From contig CAZWFE010000020.1 of NCBI GenBank assembly GCA_964633145.1, positions 1 through 40,295 on the forward strand: a DNA stretch of 40,295 nucleotides. Reading direction: 5' to 3'. This stretch comes from CAJXSD01 sp964633145 (GTDB lineage: Bacteria > Pseudomonadota > Alphaproteobacteria > Rhodobacterales > Rhodobacteraceae). Positions 8,214 to 16,606 of this stretch are shown here, piece after piece. The first letter of the stretch is position 1; each line of letters begins with the position of its first letter. The position numbers were made by a program, and so were the translations under genes. The notes beneath the pieces were generated by a model, which saw nothing but the letters and a program-made list of their open reading frames with translations, did no database searches and was not told the origin of the DNA.

Positions 8214-9602
8214 ATGACGACTGATTACATCGTAAAAGACATTGCTTTGGCCGAATTTGGGCGCAAAGAATTAAACATCGCCGAAACCGAAATGCCGGGC
8301 CTGATGGCCTGCCGCGCGGAATTTGGCGACAGCCAGCCGCTGAAAGGTGCGCGCATCGTTGGATCGTTGCATATGACGATCCAAACGGCTGTGTTGATTG
8401 AAACATTGGTGGCGCTGGGCGCTGATGTGCGCTGGGCGTCTTGCAATATCTTTTCCACGCAGGACCATGCCGCGGCTGCGATCGCCCAAGCGGGCATTCC
8501 CGTGTTCGCGGTCAAGGGTCAGTCCCTAGAGGAACATTGGGATTATCTGGATAAATCGTTCCAGTTTGCGGATGGCGCGAACATGATTTTGGACGATGGT
8601 GGTGACGCGACATTGTATGTATTGCTGGGTGCGCGCGCCGAAGCAGGCGAAGACATCATCCCCGTTCCCCAATCCGAAGAAGAAGAAGTCATCAAAGCGC
8701 AGATTAAAAAGCGTATGGCACAATCGCCCGGATGGTTCACCAAAACCCGTGATGCGATCAAAGGCGTGTCCGAGGAAACAACAACCGGCGTTCACCGTCT
8801 GTATGATTTGCACAAGAAAGGCCAGCTGCCGTTCCCCGCGATCAATGTCAATGACTCGGTTACGAAATCGAAATTCGACAATAAATACGGATGTAAGGAA
8901 TCGCTGGTTGACGGGATCCGCCGTGCGACTGACACGATGATGGCCGGCAAGGTTGCTGTTGTGTGTGGATATGGCGACGTGGGCAAAGGGTCGGCCGCAT
9001 CCCTGCGCGGTGCTGGTGCGCGTGTCAAGGTGACCGAAGTGGACCCAATCTGCGCATTGCAGGCCGCGATGGATGGTTTCGAAGTTGTCGTGCTAGAGGA
9101 TGTTGTTGACAGCGCCGATGTGTTCATCACCACCACTGGCAACCGCGATGTGATCCGCATTGAACACATGCGCGAAATGAAGGATATGGCCATCGTCGGC
9201 AATATCGGCCATTTCGATAACGAAATTCAGGTGGCCAACCTGCGCAACCACAAATGGACCAACATCAAGGATCAGGTGGACATGATCGAAATGCCGTCCG
9301 GCAGCCGTATCATCCTGTTGTCCGAGGGCCGTTTGTTGAACCTAGGCAACGCGACAGGACACCCATCATTCGTGATGTCAGCGTCGTTCACCAACCAAGT
9401 TTTGGCCCAGATCGAGCTGTGGACCAAGGGTGATGAATATGCCCCTGGTGTTTTCATCCTGCCCAAGCATTTGGATGAAAAAGTGGCCCGCCTGCATCTG
9501 GACCGTATCGGTGTGAAACTGACCAAACTGAACAAAGATCAGGCGGATTACATCGGCGTCACCACTGAAGGCCCGTTTAAGCCTGAACATTATCGTTACT
9601 AA
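8214..9602 (+). CDS. ahcY: Adenosylhomocysteinase
   Basis: Reversible hydrolysis of S-adenosyl-L-homocysteine to adenosine and homocysteine, which removes the inhibitory product of SAM-dependent methylation. The length of 462 residues is standard. Visible hallmarks are the catalytic/substrate segment NDSVTKSKFDN, the NAD-binding loop GYGDVGKGSA, the VGNIGHFDNEI motif and the conserved C-terminal PFKPEHYRY. ATG 8214 follows AAGGAA at good spacing. It is monocistronic, closed by a strong hairpin terminator. I looked for an SAH riboswitch in the 79-base leader and saw no matching structure. Confidence 0.98.
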   Translation: MTTDYIVKDIALAEFGRKELNIAETEMPGLMACRAEFGDSQPLKGARIVGSLHMTIQTAVLIETLVALGADVRWASCNIFSTQDHAAAAIAQAGIPVFAVKGQSLEEHWDYLDKSFQFADGANMILDDGGDATLYVLLGARAEAGEDIIPVPQSEEEEVIKAQIKKRMAQSPGWFTKTRDAIKGVSEETTTGVHRLYDLHKKGQLPFPAINVNDSVTKSKFDNKYGCKESLVDGIRRATDTMMAGKVAVVCGYGDVGKGSAASLRGAGARVKVTEVDPICALQAAMDGFEVVVLEDVVDSADVFITTTGNRDVIRIEHMREMKDMAIVGNIGHFDNEIQVANLRNHKWTNIKDQVDMIEMPSGSRIILLSEGRLLNLGNATGHPSFVMSASFTNQVLAQIELWTKGDEYAPGVFILPKHLDEKVARLHLDRIGVKLTKLNKDQADYIGVTTEGPFKPEHYRY

Positions 9603-9624
9603 GTATTCAGGACTAAAAAATTGC

Positions 9625-9654
9625 AAAACCGCGCTTATATGCGCGGTTTTTTGC
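9625..9654 (+). terminator. Rho-independent terminator after ahcY
   Basis: AAAACCGCGC (9625-9634), loop TTATAT, then GCGCGGTTTT (9641-9650) followed by more T. The ten-pair stem with a U-tract lies 22 bases after the ahcY stop. Confidence 0.9.
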
Positions 9655-9738
9655 GTTTTAGGGCATATTCAGCATTGCGTGACCATAACATTTGGCTAAC
9701 GATACTTTCGTTATTAAATCTATCCAAAGGGGGTAATT

Positions 9739-9999
9739 ATGGGCAAGCGTGACGAACTAATTGCGAAATATGCAGACGATTTGAAAAATAAATGTGGCAT
9801 GACGCCAGATATGGATTTGTTGACCAAGGTCACAATCGGCTGTGGCCCGTCCATTTACAACGCAGACGCGTCCACCGTTGCTGGTAGCCAGCAAAGCGAA
9901 TTGGAAACCGTTAAAAACAGCTTTCTGATGAAAAAATTGGGTCTGGCGACAGATTTAATTTGCCAGCGATTTCCTGACGAGTATAGCCATCTGCCATAA
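9739..9999 (+). pseudogene. DUF2853-family protein with replaced C-terminus
   Basis: An 86-residue product starting MGKRDELIAKYADDLK. It continues through the conserved core KCGMTPDMDLLTKVTIGCGPSIYNADASTV (quoted in part: TIGCGPSIYNAD) and KKLGLA at about residue 73. I recognise this as DUF2853 (function unknown). From memory, family members run to about 100-115 residues and end in a segment like RAVVYYLLxKHF, which is absent here. Instead the last roughly 18 codons (from about 9946) are the antisense of a LuxR-type helix-turn-helix sequence. The gene therefore looks truncated and fused to unrelated DNA. It has a good RBS (AAAGGGGG before ATG 9739) and may still be expressed. Confidence 0.75.
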
Positions 10000-10045
10000 G
10001 TTTCAGAATTTCAAACTGGCGATCAGTAAACAGGGGTGGTTCCAT
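9946..10045 (-). pseudogene. LuxR/GerE-type helix-turn-helix gene fragment
   Basis: Reading the minus strand from ATG 10045 gives MEPPLFTDRQFEILKLMADG, then YTRQEIAGKLNLSP. This fits the start of a LuxR C-terminal DNA-binding domain (consensus LTxREREVLxLxAxGxSNKEIAxxLxLSxxTV). The match stops after LSP, about where the plus-strand DUF2853 reading loses its family sequence, so the recognition helix and everything after it are gone. Reading continues out of family to 9911. The upstream part (to 10111) is not recognisable as a receiver or sensor domain. I interpret this as the 5' remnant of a regulator gene joined tail-to-tail to the DUF2853 gene. Confidence 0.6.
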
Positions 10046-10173
10046 TTGGGCAGAAATACTCTTTGAAAAATGATTGAATAGGAAAAGTAGTGTTACAGAT
10101 AGTCTGTGCAACCTTTAATCGCAACAATTACTCCAATATGGCGATTATCGATAAATGAAACAATTTAAGAAAG

Positions 10174-10199
10174 AAAAAGGGGGCCGATGCCCCCTTTTG
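10174..10199 (-). terminator. Terminator of the DEAD-box helicase gene (possibly bidirectional)
   Basis: AAAAGGGGGC (10175-10184), loop CGAT, GCCCCCTTTT (10189-10198). This is a ten-pair stem flanked by A and T runs, about 20 bases beyond the helicase stop on the minus strand. Its symmetry would also stop rightward transcripts. Confidence 0.85.
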
Positions 10200-10219
10200 A
10201 TGTCATGCGTGACCTTAGC

Positions 10220-11503
10220 TCAGGCCGATTTTTTCTGACCGCCCGATTTGCGGCGTTTGCGGAAATCTGTGTTTCCGCCCGGGGCCGATGCCCCGCCAGA
10301 TGGGCGACCACCACGATGGGGGCGCTTTCTTCCAGCGGGCTTTTTCGCGCCGGCGGGGGGTTCAAATCCAGCCAACATGCCTTCGCCGCTTGCGACGGGA
10401 ACTTGAATTTTCATCACCTTTTCAATATCGCGCAGCAATGGAATTTCCTCGGGGCTGCACAATGTAATGGCCTCGCCTGTGCGTCCCGCACGGGCAGTAC
10501 GACCAATGCGGTGAACATAGTTATCGGCCACCTCTGGCAGATCGTAGTTCACAACAAACATCACGTCAGGAATATCAATCCCGCGCGCGGCCACGTCTGT
10601 GGCACATAAAATGTTTGCGTCGCCCGCTTTGAACGCAGCGATGGCACGGTCCCGCTGGCCTTGGCTTTTGTTGCCATGAATGGAAACAGCCCGAAAGCCA
10701 TCAGCGACAAGCGATTTCATCAATTTTTCTGTGCCATGCTTTGTCCGACCGAACACCAATGTTTTGGCTTTGGGGTCTTGGCGCAAAATATCGCGCAACT
10801 GGCCAGGCTTGGATGCTTTTGCCAGAAAATGAACAGATTGTGTAATTTTATCGGCGGCTTTGCCTGGGGGGGACACCTGAACACGCTGTGGGTTTTTCAG
10901 GTATGCGCTGGACAGCTCTTCCATTTTTTTCGGCATCGTTGCGGAAAACAGCATGGTTTGACGCGGTGTGCCCAATTCGGGCGCAATACGGCGTAGGGCA
11001 TGAATAAAGCCCAGATCCAACATTTGGTCCGCCTCGTCCAGCACCAGATAATGCGCCTGTTTCAATGTGACAGCGCGACGATCCAACAGGTCGATCAAAC
11101 GGCCCGGTGTTGCCACCAAAATGTCGGTGCCGCGGCCCAACAGTTGGATTTGTTTGTTAATTGATTGCCCACCAACAACGGTCATAACCCGTACTTTGGT
11201 GCCAATTGTAAACTGTTTTAGGCTTTCGGCGATTTGGTTCACCAATTCGCGGGTGGGGGCCAAAATCAGCGATTTCGCCACTTTGGGTTCTGGTTTGCCA
11301 GGTGCGTTCAGCACGTGGTTCAACAGCGGCAGGCCAAAGGCCAATGTTTTGCCGGTACCCGTTTGGGCCAGTCCCAAAATATCGTGACCCGCTAGGGCCA
11401 GAGGGATCGCTTTGTTTTGGATCGGTGTGGGTTCGCTAAAGTTTAATTCTTTTAGCCGAGTTTTCAGGTGTGCTGGCAGATCCAGCATTTCAAAGTCAAA
11501 CAT
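10220..11503 (-). CDS. DEAD-box ATP-dependent RNA helicase (RhlE-like)
   Basis: RNA helicase that remodels RNA duplexes using ATP, with likely roles in ribosome assembly or mRNA decay. All core motifs are visible in 427 residues: a Q-motif region (LNFSEPTPIQ), Walker A AQTGTGKT, PTRELV, TPGR, DEAD, SAT, and in the second RecA domain HGNKSQ, ATDVAARGID and HRIGRTARAG. The C-terminal 50-60 residues are Gly/Lys/Arg-rich and disordered, as in RhlE-type helicases. ATG 11503 follows AAAGGAA. It is monocistronic with its own terminator. The exact subfamily (RhlE versus other) is inferred. Confidence 0.95.
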   Translation of the reverse strand: MFDFEMLDLPAHLKTRLKELNFSEPTPIQNKAIPLALAGHDILGLAQTGTGKTLAFGLPLLNHVLNAPGKPEPKVAKSLILAPTRELVNQIAESLKQFTIGTKVRVMTVVGGQSINKQIQLLGRGTDILVATPGRLIDLLDRRAVTLKQAHYLVLDEADQMLDLGFIHALRRIAPELGTPRQTMLFSATMPKKMEELSSAYLKNPQRVQVSPPGKAADKITQSVHFLAKASKPGQLRDILRQDPKAKTLVFGRTKHGTEKLMKSLVADGFRAVSIHGNKSQGQRDRAIAAFKAGDANILCATDVAARGIDIPDVMFVVNYDLPEVADNYVHRIGRTARAGRTGEAITLCSPEEIPLLRDIEKVMKIQVPVASGEGMLAGFEPPAGAKKPAGRKRPHRGGRPSGGASAPGGNTDFRKRRKSGGQKKSA

Positions 11504-11728
11504 ATCATTCCTTTACCTACGCAGATGCGCAGGCGATCATCACGTCAAAGACGCCAATACTGCCACATTAAGATACCTCAGACCACCCAAGGAACCTTGT
11601 GACGTGTTGCGTACCATGCGTGATGTGGAAACGGATTATGCTGAAGCGCCTATAACTCAGGCGTGCTCACGCCGCTAAACAGCCAAGGCCGCCTAATGAC
11701 CTGTTTTGGGTTCAAAGTCAACAGTTAC

Positions 11729-12142
11729 CTAAACGCCCGCCATGGCGCAAATGATGGCCCATTGTTCTTGGGTGACCGGTTGCACCGACAGCCGTGGGTT
11801 TTTGGCCAAGGGCATATCGCATAGAATCGGATGGGATTTGACCTGATCCAGTGTGACTGGGGTTTTAACGGGTTTTACCGCCTTAATGTCCACGCAGTCC
11901 CAACGCGGATCATCCGTGGTGCTGTCGGGGTGGGATGTGGCGATGACCTGCACAATCCCCACAATCGCACGTTCTGATTGGGAATGATAAAAAAATCCCA
12001 AATCCCCAATATTCATCAGGCGCATGTTGTTGCGCGCCTGATAATTGCGCACGCCGTTCCATTCCTCGCCCGCGTCGCCACGGGCCATTTGGTCGTGCCA
12101 ACCCCATGTGTCGGGTTCGGATTTGAACAGCCAATATTGCAT
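11729..12142 (-). CDS. EVE-domain protein
   Basis: A 137-residue protein made of a single EVE domain, the PUA-like fold thought to bind modified bases in DNA or RNA. Family features are the N-terminal MQYWLFKSEPDTW, then GVRNYQARN, the IGDLGFFYHS strand, and the late SVQPVTQEQW. I chose ATG 12142 because it overlaps the preceding gene's stop as TGATG and begins at the conserved MxYWLFKSEP. A start at 12160 would add six non-conserved residues inside the YciI gene. It is the last gene of the tsaD-gpsA-YciI-EVE unit. Ligand unknown. Confidence 0.9.
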   Translation of the reverse strand: MQYWLFKSEPDTWGWHDQMARGDAGEEWNGVRNYQARNNMRLMNIGDLGFFYHSQSERAIVGIVQVIATSHPDSTTDDPRWDCVDIKAVKPVKTPVTLDQVKSHPILCDMPLAKNPRLSVQPVTQEQWAIICAMAGV

Positions 12143-12411
12143 CAGATCACTTTGTTCCATTGGATCAATTCAACAGATGCGAACAGGCCGGCCTTGGCAT
12201 AGGGGTCATGATCGGCCCAGTTTTGCGCCGCCGCCATGTCGGCCACATCCAGCACGACCAAGGATCCGCACATCTGACCATCGCCATCCAACAACGGGCC
12301 CGCTTGGGCGACGACCCCAGTTGATTTGATATAGGCCAGGTGATCGTCGCGGTTCGCTTTGCGCGTATCTAGGTGGCCGGGTTTGTCTTTGGCGATTAGG
12401 GCGATGAACAT
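12142..12411 (-). CDS. YciI-family protein
   Basis: An 89-residue YciI-like (dimeric alpha-beta barrel) protein. Family hallmarks are DDHLAYI near residue 22-28, with the conserved His, and the later ADHDPYAKAGLF with the Asp/Pro/Tyr segment. YciI-like proteins have little established function; some act as small dehydrochlorinase- or muconolactone-isomerase-like enzymes. The ATG overlaps the gpsA stop (TAATG) and its own stop overlaps the EVE start, so its expression is tied to both neighbours. Confidence 0.9.
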   Translation of the reverse strand: MFIALIAKDKPGHLDTRKANRDDHLAYIKSTGVVAQAGPLLDGDGQMCGSLVVLDVADMAAAQNWADHDPYAKAGLFASVELIQWNKVI

Positions 12412-13370
12412 TATTCTTCCTTTTGTGGTCGGTTTAACAGGTGATCCATAACCGTTTTTATGTCCAGCTGGCCTTTCGCCAAAGCATGAACAGCGGCTGT
12501 GATGGGCATATCTATCCCTAGTTCTTGTGATTTGGTCAATGCCGCTTGTGCTGTGGCGGCGCCCTCAACCGTTATGGATGGATCAAACGCGTCGCCACGC
12601 CCCAGAGCAAGGCCGAAACGGTAATTGCGCGATCCTTCGGACATACAGGTCAGAGACAAATCACCAAAGCCCGACAATCCTGACAACGTTTCGGGTTGCG
12701 CGCCCAAAGCCTGCGCCATGCGCGCCATTTCGGCATAGCCGCGTGTCATCAGCGCCGCGCGCGCACTGTCGCCCAAACCTGCGCCGATTGTGGCACCGCA
12801 GCCAATGGCGATGACGTTTTTCAACGCGCCACCCAGTTCTGCGCCGACCATATCCGTGGTGCGATACAGGCGCATTGTTTTGCTGCCCAGCTGCGATTGC
12901 AATGCTTGGCCCAATTCATCGGATGTTGCGGCCAGTGTCAGGGCCGTGGGCAACCCACGCGCGATATCATGGGCGAAACTGGGTCCGGTTAGTATGGCTG
13001 CGTTTTGGGTTACGGTTTGCAAAATGGCGCTGGGGCCTGTGCCTGTGGATACTTCGAATCCTTTGCAGCATGCGATCAGTGTTTTGCCAGATAGCTCTGT
13101 TTGATACTGTTGTAATACCCCACGCAGGGTTTGCATCGGGACGGCCATCAAAATGGTGTCACTGTCCGCTAAATCAGAAATATCAGCGGTCACCTGAATT
13201 CCAGTTGGAAACGCAACGCCGGGCAATCGTTTGGTGTTCATCCGTTCGGATTGCAGGGTTGTGGCCGCCTGTGCATCCCGCGCCCACAGTGTTACGCCAG
13301 TTCCATTTTGCGCCAACATCACAGCCAATGCCGTGCCAAACGCGCCTGAGCCCATGATTGCGATCGTCAT
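12411..13370 (-). CDS. gpsA: Glycerol-3-phosphate dehydrogenase [NAD(P)+]
   Basis: Reduces dihydroxyacetone phosphate to sn-glycerol-3-phosphate for phospholipid synthesis. It has 319 residues. The Rossmann motif GSGAFGTALA is at the N-terminus, AVPMQTLR and ACKGFE follow, and the active-site region LGGALKNVIAIGCGA contains the catalytic lysine. The late GLSGFGDLSLTCMSEGSRNYRFG motif is diagnostic of GpsA. The start overlaps the tsaD stop by four bases (ATGA). Confidence 0.96.
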   Translation of the reverse strand: MTIAIMGSGAFGTALAVMLAQNGTGVTLWARDAQAATTLQSERMNTKRLPGVAFPTGIQVTADISDLADSDTILMAVPMQTLRGVLQQYQTELSGKTLIACCKGFEVSTGTGPSAILQTVTQNAAILTGPSFAHDIARGLPTALTLAATSDELGQALQSQLGSKTMRLYRTTDMVGAELGGALKNVIAIGCGATIGAGLGDSARAALMTRGYAEMARMAQALGAQPETLSGLSGFGDLSLTCMSEGSRNYRFGLALGRGDAFDPSITVEGAATAQAALTKSQELGIDMPITAAVHALAKGQLDIKTVMDHLLNRPQKEE

Positions 13371-14467
13371 GCCTTGGCCCCCTTTTTCCCACTGCCAAGG
13401 ATGGCAGGTTGTGATGTATCCAATGGCCAGCGCGGAAGCGCAGACAATGTGTCATCATCCCTTTGGCCCAGCATGAACAATTCCCCACCCACATAGGCAA
13501 TCATTGCCGCGTTGTCGGTGCATAATGCCAGCGGTGGCGCCAGAAATGCAGCGCCATGATCCGCGGCCACAGTGGTTAATCGTTTGCGAATATGCGTATT
13601 TGCCGCGACACCGCCTGCCACGGCAATGGTTGGTTGTGTTGGGGACAGGGCCATATATTCAGCCAAGGCGCGCGCTGATTTTTCCGCCAAAACATCACCG
13701 ACGGCGGCCTGAAAACTGGCGCTGAAATCTGCAATATCTTGATCGTATAGCCCGCCTTGGGCATCCACCAAACCGTCGCGCGTGCGCAGCAGAGCGGTTT
13801 TTAGACCCGAAAATGACATATCGCACCCGGGTCGATCCAGCAGGGGTCGTGGGAATGCAAATCGTGTCGCATCCCCTGTTTGCGCGGCCTGTTCTACAGA
13901 CGGCCCCCCGGGTTGGGGCAGGCCTAGCAGGCGGGCGGTTTTGTCGAATGCTTCGCCTGGGGCATCGTCGATGGTGCCGCCCAAACGTTTGAATTTTGTG
14001 GGTCCTGACACGATCAGAAACTGACAATGCCCGCCTGACACCAATAACATCAGATAGGGATAGGCGATGCCGTCGGTCAGGCGTGGGGTCAGGGCGTGGC
14101 CGGCTAGGTGGTTTACCCCGATCAGGGGTTTATCCAGCCCTTTGGCCAACCCCTTGGCGCACATCACACCTGACAGTACGCCACCAATCAAACCGGGGCC
14201 GGCGGTGGTGGCAATGACATCCATATCGTGCAATGACATATCGGCCTCTGCAATGGCCTGTTCCACGGCGATGTCAATGCGTTCAGCATGGGCGCGTGCG
14301 GCAATTTCGGGAACCACACCGCCAAAATCTGCGTGCAGCGTTGTTTGGCCCATGACTACGGATGACACAACATGACCGCGCCCATGCGCATCCAGCCGAA
14401 CGACGGCGGCGGCGGTATCGTCGCAGCTGCTTTCAAGTCCTAGGATGTGTAAATCGCGGTTGCGCAT
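13367..14467 (-). CDS. tsaD: tRNA N6-threonylcarbamoyladenosine transferase TsaD
   Basis: Transfers the threonylcarbamoyl group to A37 of ANN-decoding tRNAs, working with TsaB and TsaE. It shows LGLESSCDDTAAAVV at the N-terminus, the metal-binding HLAGH motif, LLVSGGHCQF, GEAFDKTARLLGLPQPGGP and AVAGGVAANTHIR, all typical of Kae1/TsaD. Possible starts are ATG 14479, 14470 and 14467. I chose 14467 (MRNRDLHILGLESS) because GGAT lies six bases before it; the choice is not certain. It is the head of a four-gene overlapping unit and is divergent from hemD across fewer than 50 bases, so the two promoters must overlap. Confidence 0.96.
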   Translation of the reverse strand: MRNRDLHILGLESSCDDTAAAVVRLDAHGRGHVVSSVVMGQTTLHADFGGVVPEIAARAHAERIDIAVEQAIAEADMSLHDMDVIATTAGPGLIGGVLSGVMCAKGLAKGLDKPLIGVNHLAGHALTPRLTDGIAYPYLMLLVSGGHCQFLIVSGPTKFKRLGGTIDDAPGEAFDKTARLLGLPQPGGPSVEQAAQTGDATRFAFPRPLLDRPGCDMSFSGLKTALLRTRDGLVDAQGGLYDQDIADFSASFQAAVGDVLAEKSARALAEYMALSPTQPTIAVAGGVAANTHIRKRLTTVAADHGAAFLAPPLALCTDNAAMIAYVGGELFMLGQRDDDTLSALPRWPLDTSQPAILGSGKKGAKA

Positions 14468-14515
14468 CATGTGATCCATTGTAAGCGTGACATTACGCAG
14501 GTATCATCCCACATC

Positions 14516-15232
14516 ATGACAGACAATCCTGCAATGTACGATCCAATTATACTTTTGACGCGGCCCAAACCGCAGGCGCAGGAATTTGCGGATGCTTTGG
14601 CCGCTGAAATTGATGCAGATATTGCGATCCACCCGATGCAGGACATTGTGATTTGTGCGCCGCCTGATCCGCGCCCTGTAGACTATGATGCTTATGTCTT
14701 TACATCGCCAAATGGCGCACGCGCGGCCCACCACTGGGGGTTGCCGTCGCGGCCTGCCTATGTTGTGGGCCAAAAAACGGCCGCCGCGACACAGGGGGAT
14801 GCTGTGTTCTGCGCTGATGGCGACAGCGATGATTTGGTGGACTTAATTGACAAACACGCGCCGCGTGGCCCATTGTTGTATCTGCACGGAACGCATGTTG
14901 CCGGCCAAATCACACAGGATTTGGAACAACGTGGAATCACCTGTCACGGATATGTGGCCTATGACCAACAGGCGCTGCCTGTCGGGGATGATCTGCGATC
15001 GGTTTTGTCTGGGCCGCGGCCTGTGATGATTCCAGTATTTTCACCCCGCAGTGCGAAATTACTGATAGAAACAGGCGAAAATCCGCAAAACTGGCATATT
15101 ATCGCCATGAGCTACAAAGTCGCAGCGATTTTTGACCACATTCCTTGCAAAAAGATTACGATCATAGAACGACCCAATGGACCTGCCATGCTGCATGCGG
15201 TATGTCTGGTATATCGGGAAAGTTGTATTTAA
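14516..15232 (+). CDS. hemD: Uroporphyrinogen-III synthase
   Basis: Cyclises hydroxymethylbilane to uroporphyrinogen III in tetrapyrrole synthesis. The family diverges strongly. Support comes from the N-terminal ILLTRPKPQAQEFADAL, the VFTSPNGARAAHHW strand-loop, AYVVGQKTAAAT and the VFSPRSAKLL segment, which match HemD landmarks, plus its place next to tsaD and before mitofilin/hemY as in other Rhodobacteraceae. About 238 residues. Start candidates are ATG 14516 (chosen) and 14534; neither has a convincing RBS. An ATG-like start at 14471 would overlap tsaD and lacks family sequence. Confidence 0.85.
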   Translation: MTDNPAMYDPIILLTRPKPQAQEFADALAAEIDADIAIHPMQDIVICAPPDPRPVDYDAYVFTSPNGARAAHHWGLPSRPAYVVGQKTAAATQGDAVFCADGDSDDLVDLIDKHAPRGPLLYLHGTHVAGQITQDLEQRGITCHGYVAYDQQALPVGDDLRSVLSGPRPVMIPVFSPRSAKLLIETGENPQNWHIIAMSYKVAAIFDHIPCKKITIIERPNGPAMLHAVCLVYRESCI

Positions 15233-15285
15233 TTGACCAACCTTTGTGGAATTAACCGCACCACAGGGCTGATATGAGGATGAAA

Positions 15286-16596
15286 ATGGCGAATAAGAAA
15301 CCAAAATCCAAAATCAATCTGCCATTACCAGACTCGGATGCGCCACAGGTGACGCAGGTTGCGTCTGAGGATACGGGTGATGCCCCGCAGCCCGATGATG
15401 CGACATCGTCCATCGATCACGATACCCCAGCCGAAACTGTGGATGCGGTCCAAGGTGATGATCCAACATCGCGTGATGATTTGGACGATGCAGTTGCCCA
15501 AGACACCGATGATCAAACCGATGATGCAACGACCAACGATCAGATGACCGATGATAATACGGTTGCGGATCAGGCGGATGAGGATCAGAAATCTGAACAG
15601 GTGTATGAACCATACATACCACCCGTTGACCCCGCGCCTGCGCAAAAATCACCCCTAGGTCCAATGATTTTGGGTGGCGCTGTCTGCGCCGTTTTGGGAT
15701 TTGGGGCGGCGGTCCTGACCCAGCAAAGCAGCCCCCTTTGGCCGCAGGATCCTGCGGTTGCTGAATTAACCGCCAAAACGGACGGGGCGGTTGCCGATTT
15801 ACAGACACAGATTGATGCCATCGCCGCGCGACCTGCGGGGGATGTCATGCAATCAGATTTGACACCCATGCGCGACGCAGTGGCACAATTGTCCGGTTTG
15901 GAACAAACTATCGCTGATCTGGCGGGGCGCGTGTCCGCATTGGAACAGGCCACGATCGAAGCGGCCATTCCAGATGATTTGATCGCCAAATACCGATCCG
16001 AAGTTGAAAGCATTTCTGCCCTGCTGGAATCGCAGCGCGGCGAATTGAACACCTTTATGCAAGATGCCAAAGCCAAGGCGGACCAAGCGGCAGAAATTGC
16101 GAAAAATACATTGGCGGGCGGCGCATTGGATCGCATCGCAACCGCACTGGACACAGGGTCCGAATTTGTCCAAGCCATGCAGGATTACGAACAGGCCATC
16201 GGTGCCGCCGCGCCAGATGCCTTGGCATCACTGGCTGCCGATGGTGTGGTCACGTTGCAGGTGTTATCGCAGGACTACGCAGATGTGGCACGCGCCGCAT
16301 TGGCCGCCGCGCGTGCGGAAATGGATCAGGGTCAGGGCATGGCCAAGGTCACCAATTTCTTGAAAAACCAATTCAACGCACGGTCTGTCGTGCCGAAATC
16401 TGGGGATGACCCCGATGCCGTGTTATCGCGCGCCGAACAGGCATTGCGCGATGGGGATCTGGCCGCTGCCATGGATGAAATTTCCAAGCTGGGCCCAAGG
16501 GCACAGGCGACAATGTCAGACTGGATCGCCGCAGCACAGGCCCGATTGGACGCGCAAAATACCGTCAACATATTGATTGACCAGTTAAAAAACTAA
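15286..16596 (+). CDS. Mitofilin-like (Mic60-related) inner-membrane protein
   Basis: A 436-residue protein with a very acidic, Asp/Thr-rich cytoplasmic N-terminal region (about 15-110). It has one membrane segment (PMILGGAVCAVLGFGAAVL, about 125-145), then a long helical periplasmic part with coiled-coil character (QTIADLAGRVSALEQ) and a conserved C-terminal helical domain. This matches the alphaproteobacterial homologues of mitochondrial mitofilin/Mic60 (COG4223), which in related bacteria help shape or connect the envelope. ATG 15286 (MANKKPKSK) has AGGA five bases upstream; ATG 15274 is an alternative. It lies between hemD and hemY and is probably co-transcribed with them. Confidence 0.85.
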   Translation: MANKKPKSKINLPLPDSDAPQVTQVASEDTGDAPQPDDATSSIDHDTPAETVDAVQGDDPTSRDDLDDAVAQDTDDQTDDATTNDQMTDDNTVADQADEDQKSEQVYEPYIPPVDPAPAQKSPLGPMILGGAVCAVLGFGAAVLTQQSSPLWPQDPAVAELTAKTDGAVADLQTQIDAIAARPAGDVMQSDLTPMRDAVAQLSGLEQTIADLAGRVSALEQATIEAAIPDDLIAKYRSEVESISALLESQRGELNTFMQDAKAKADQAAEIAKNTLAGGALDRIATALDTGSEFVQAMQDYEQAIGAAAPDALASLAADGVVTLQVLSQDYADVARAALAAARAEMDQGQGMAKVTNFLKNQFNARSVVPKSGDDPDAVLSRAEQALRDGDLAAAMDEISKLGPRAQATMSDWIAAAQARLDAQNTVNILIDQLKN

Positions 16597-16606
16597 GGAT
16601 GACAAG

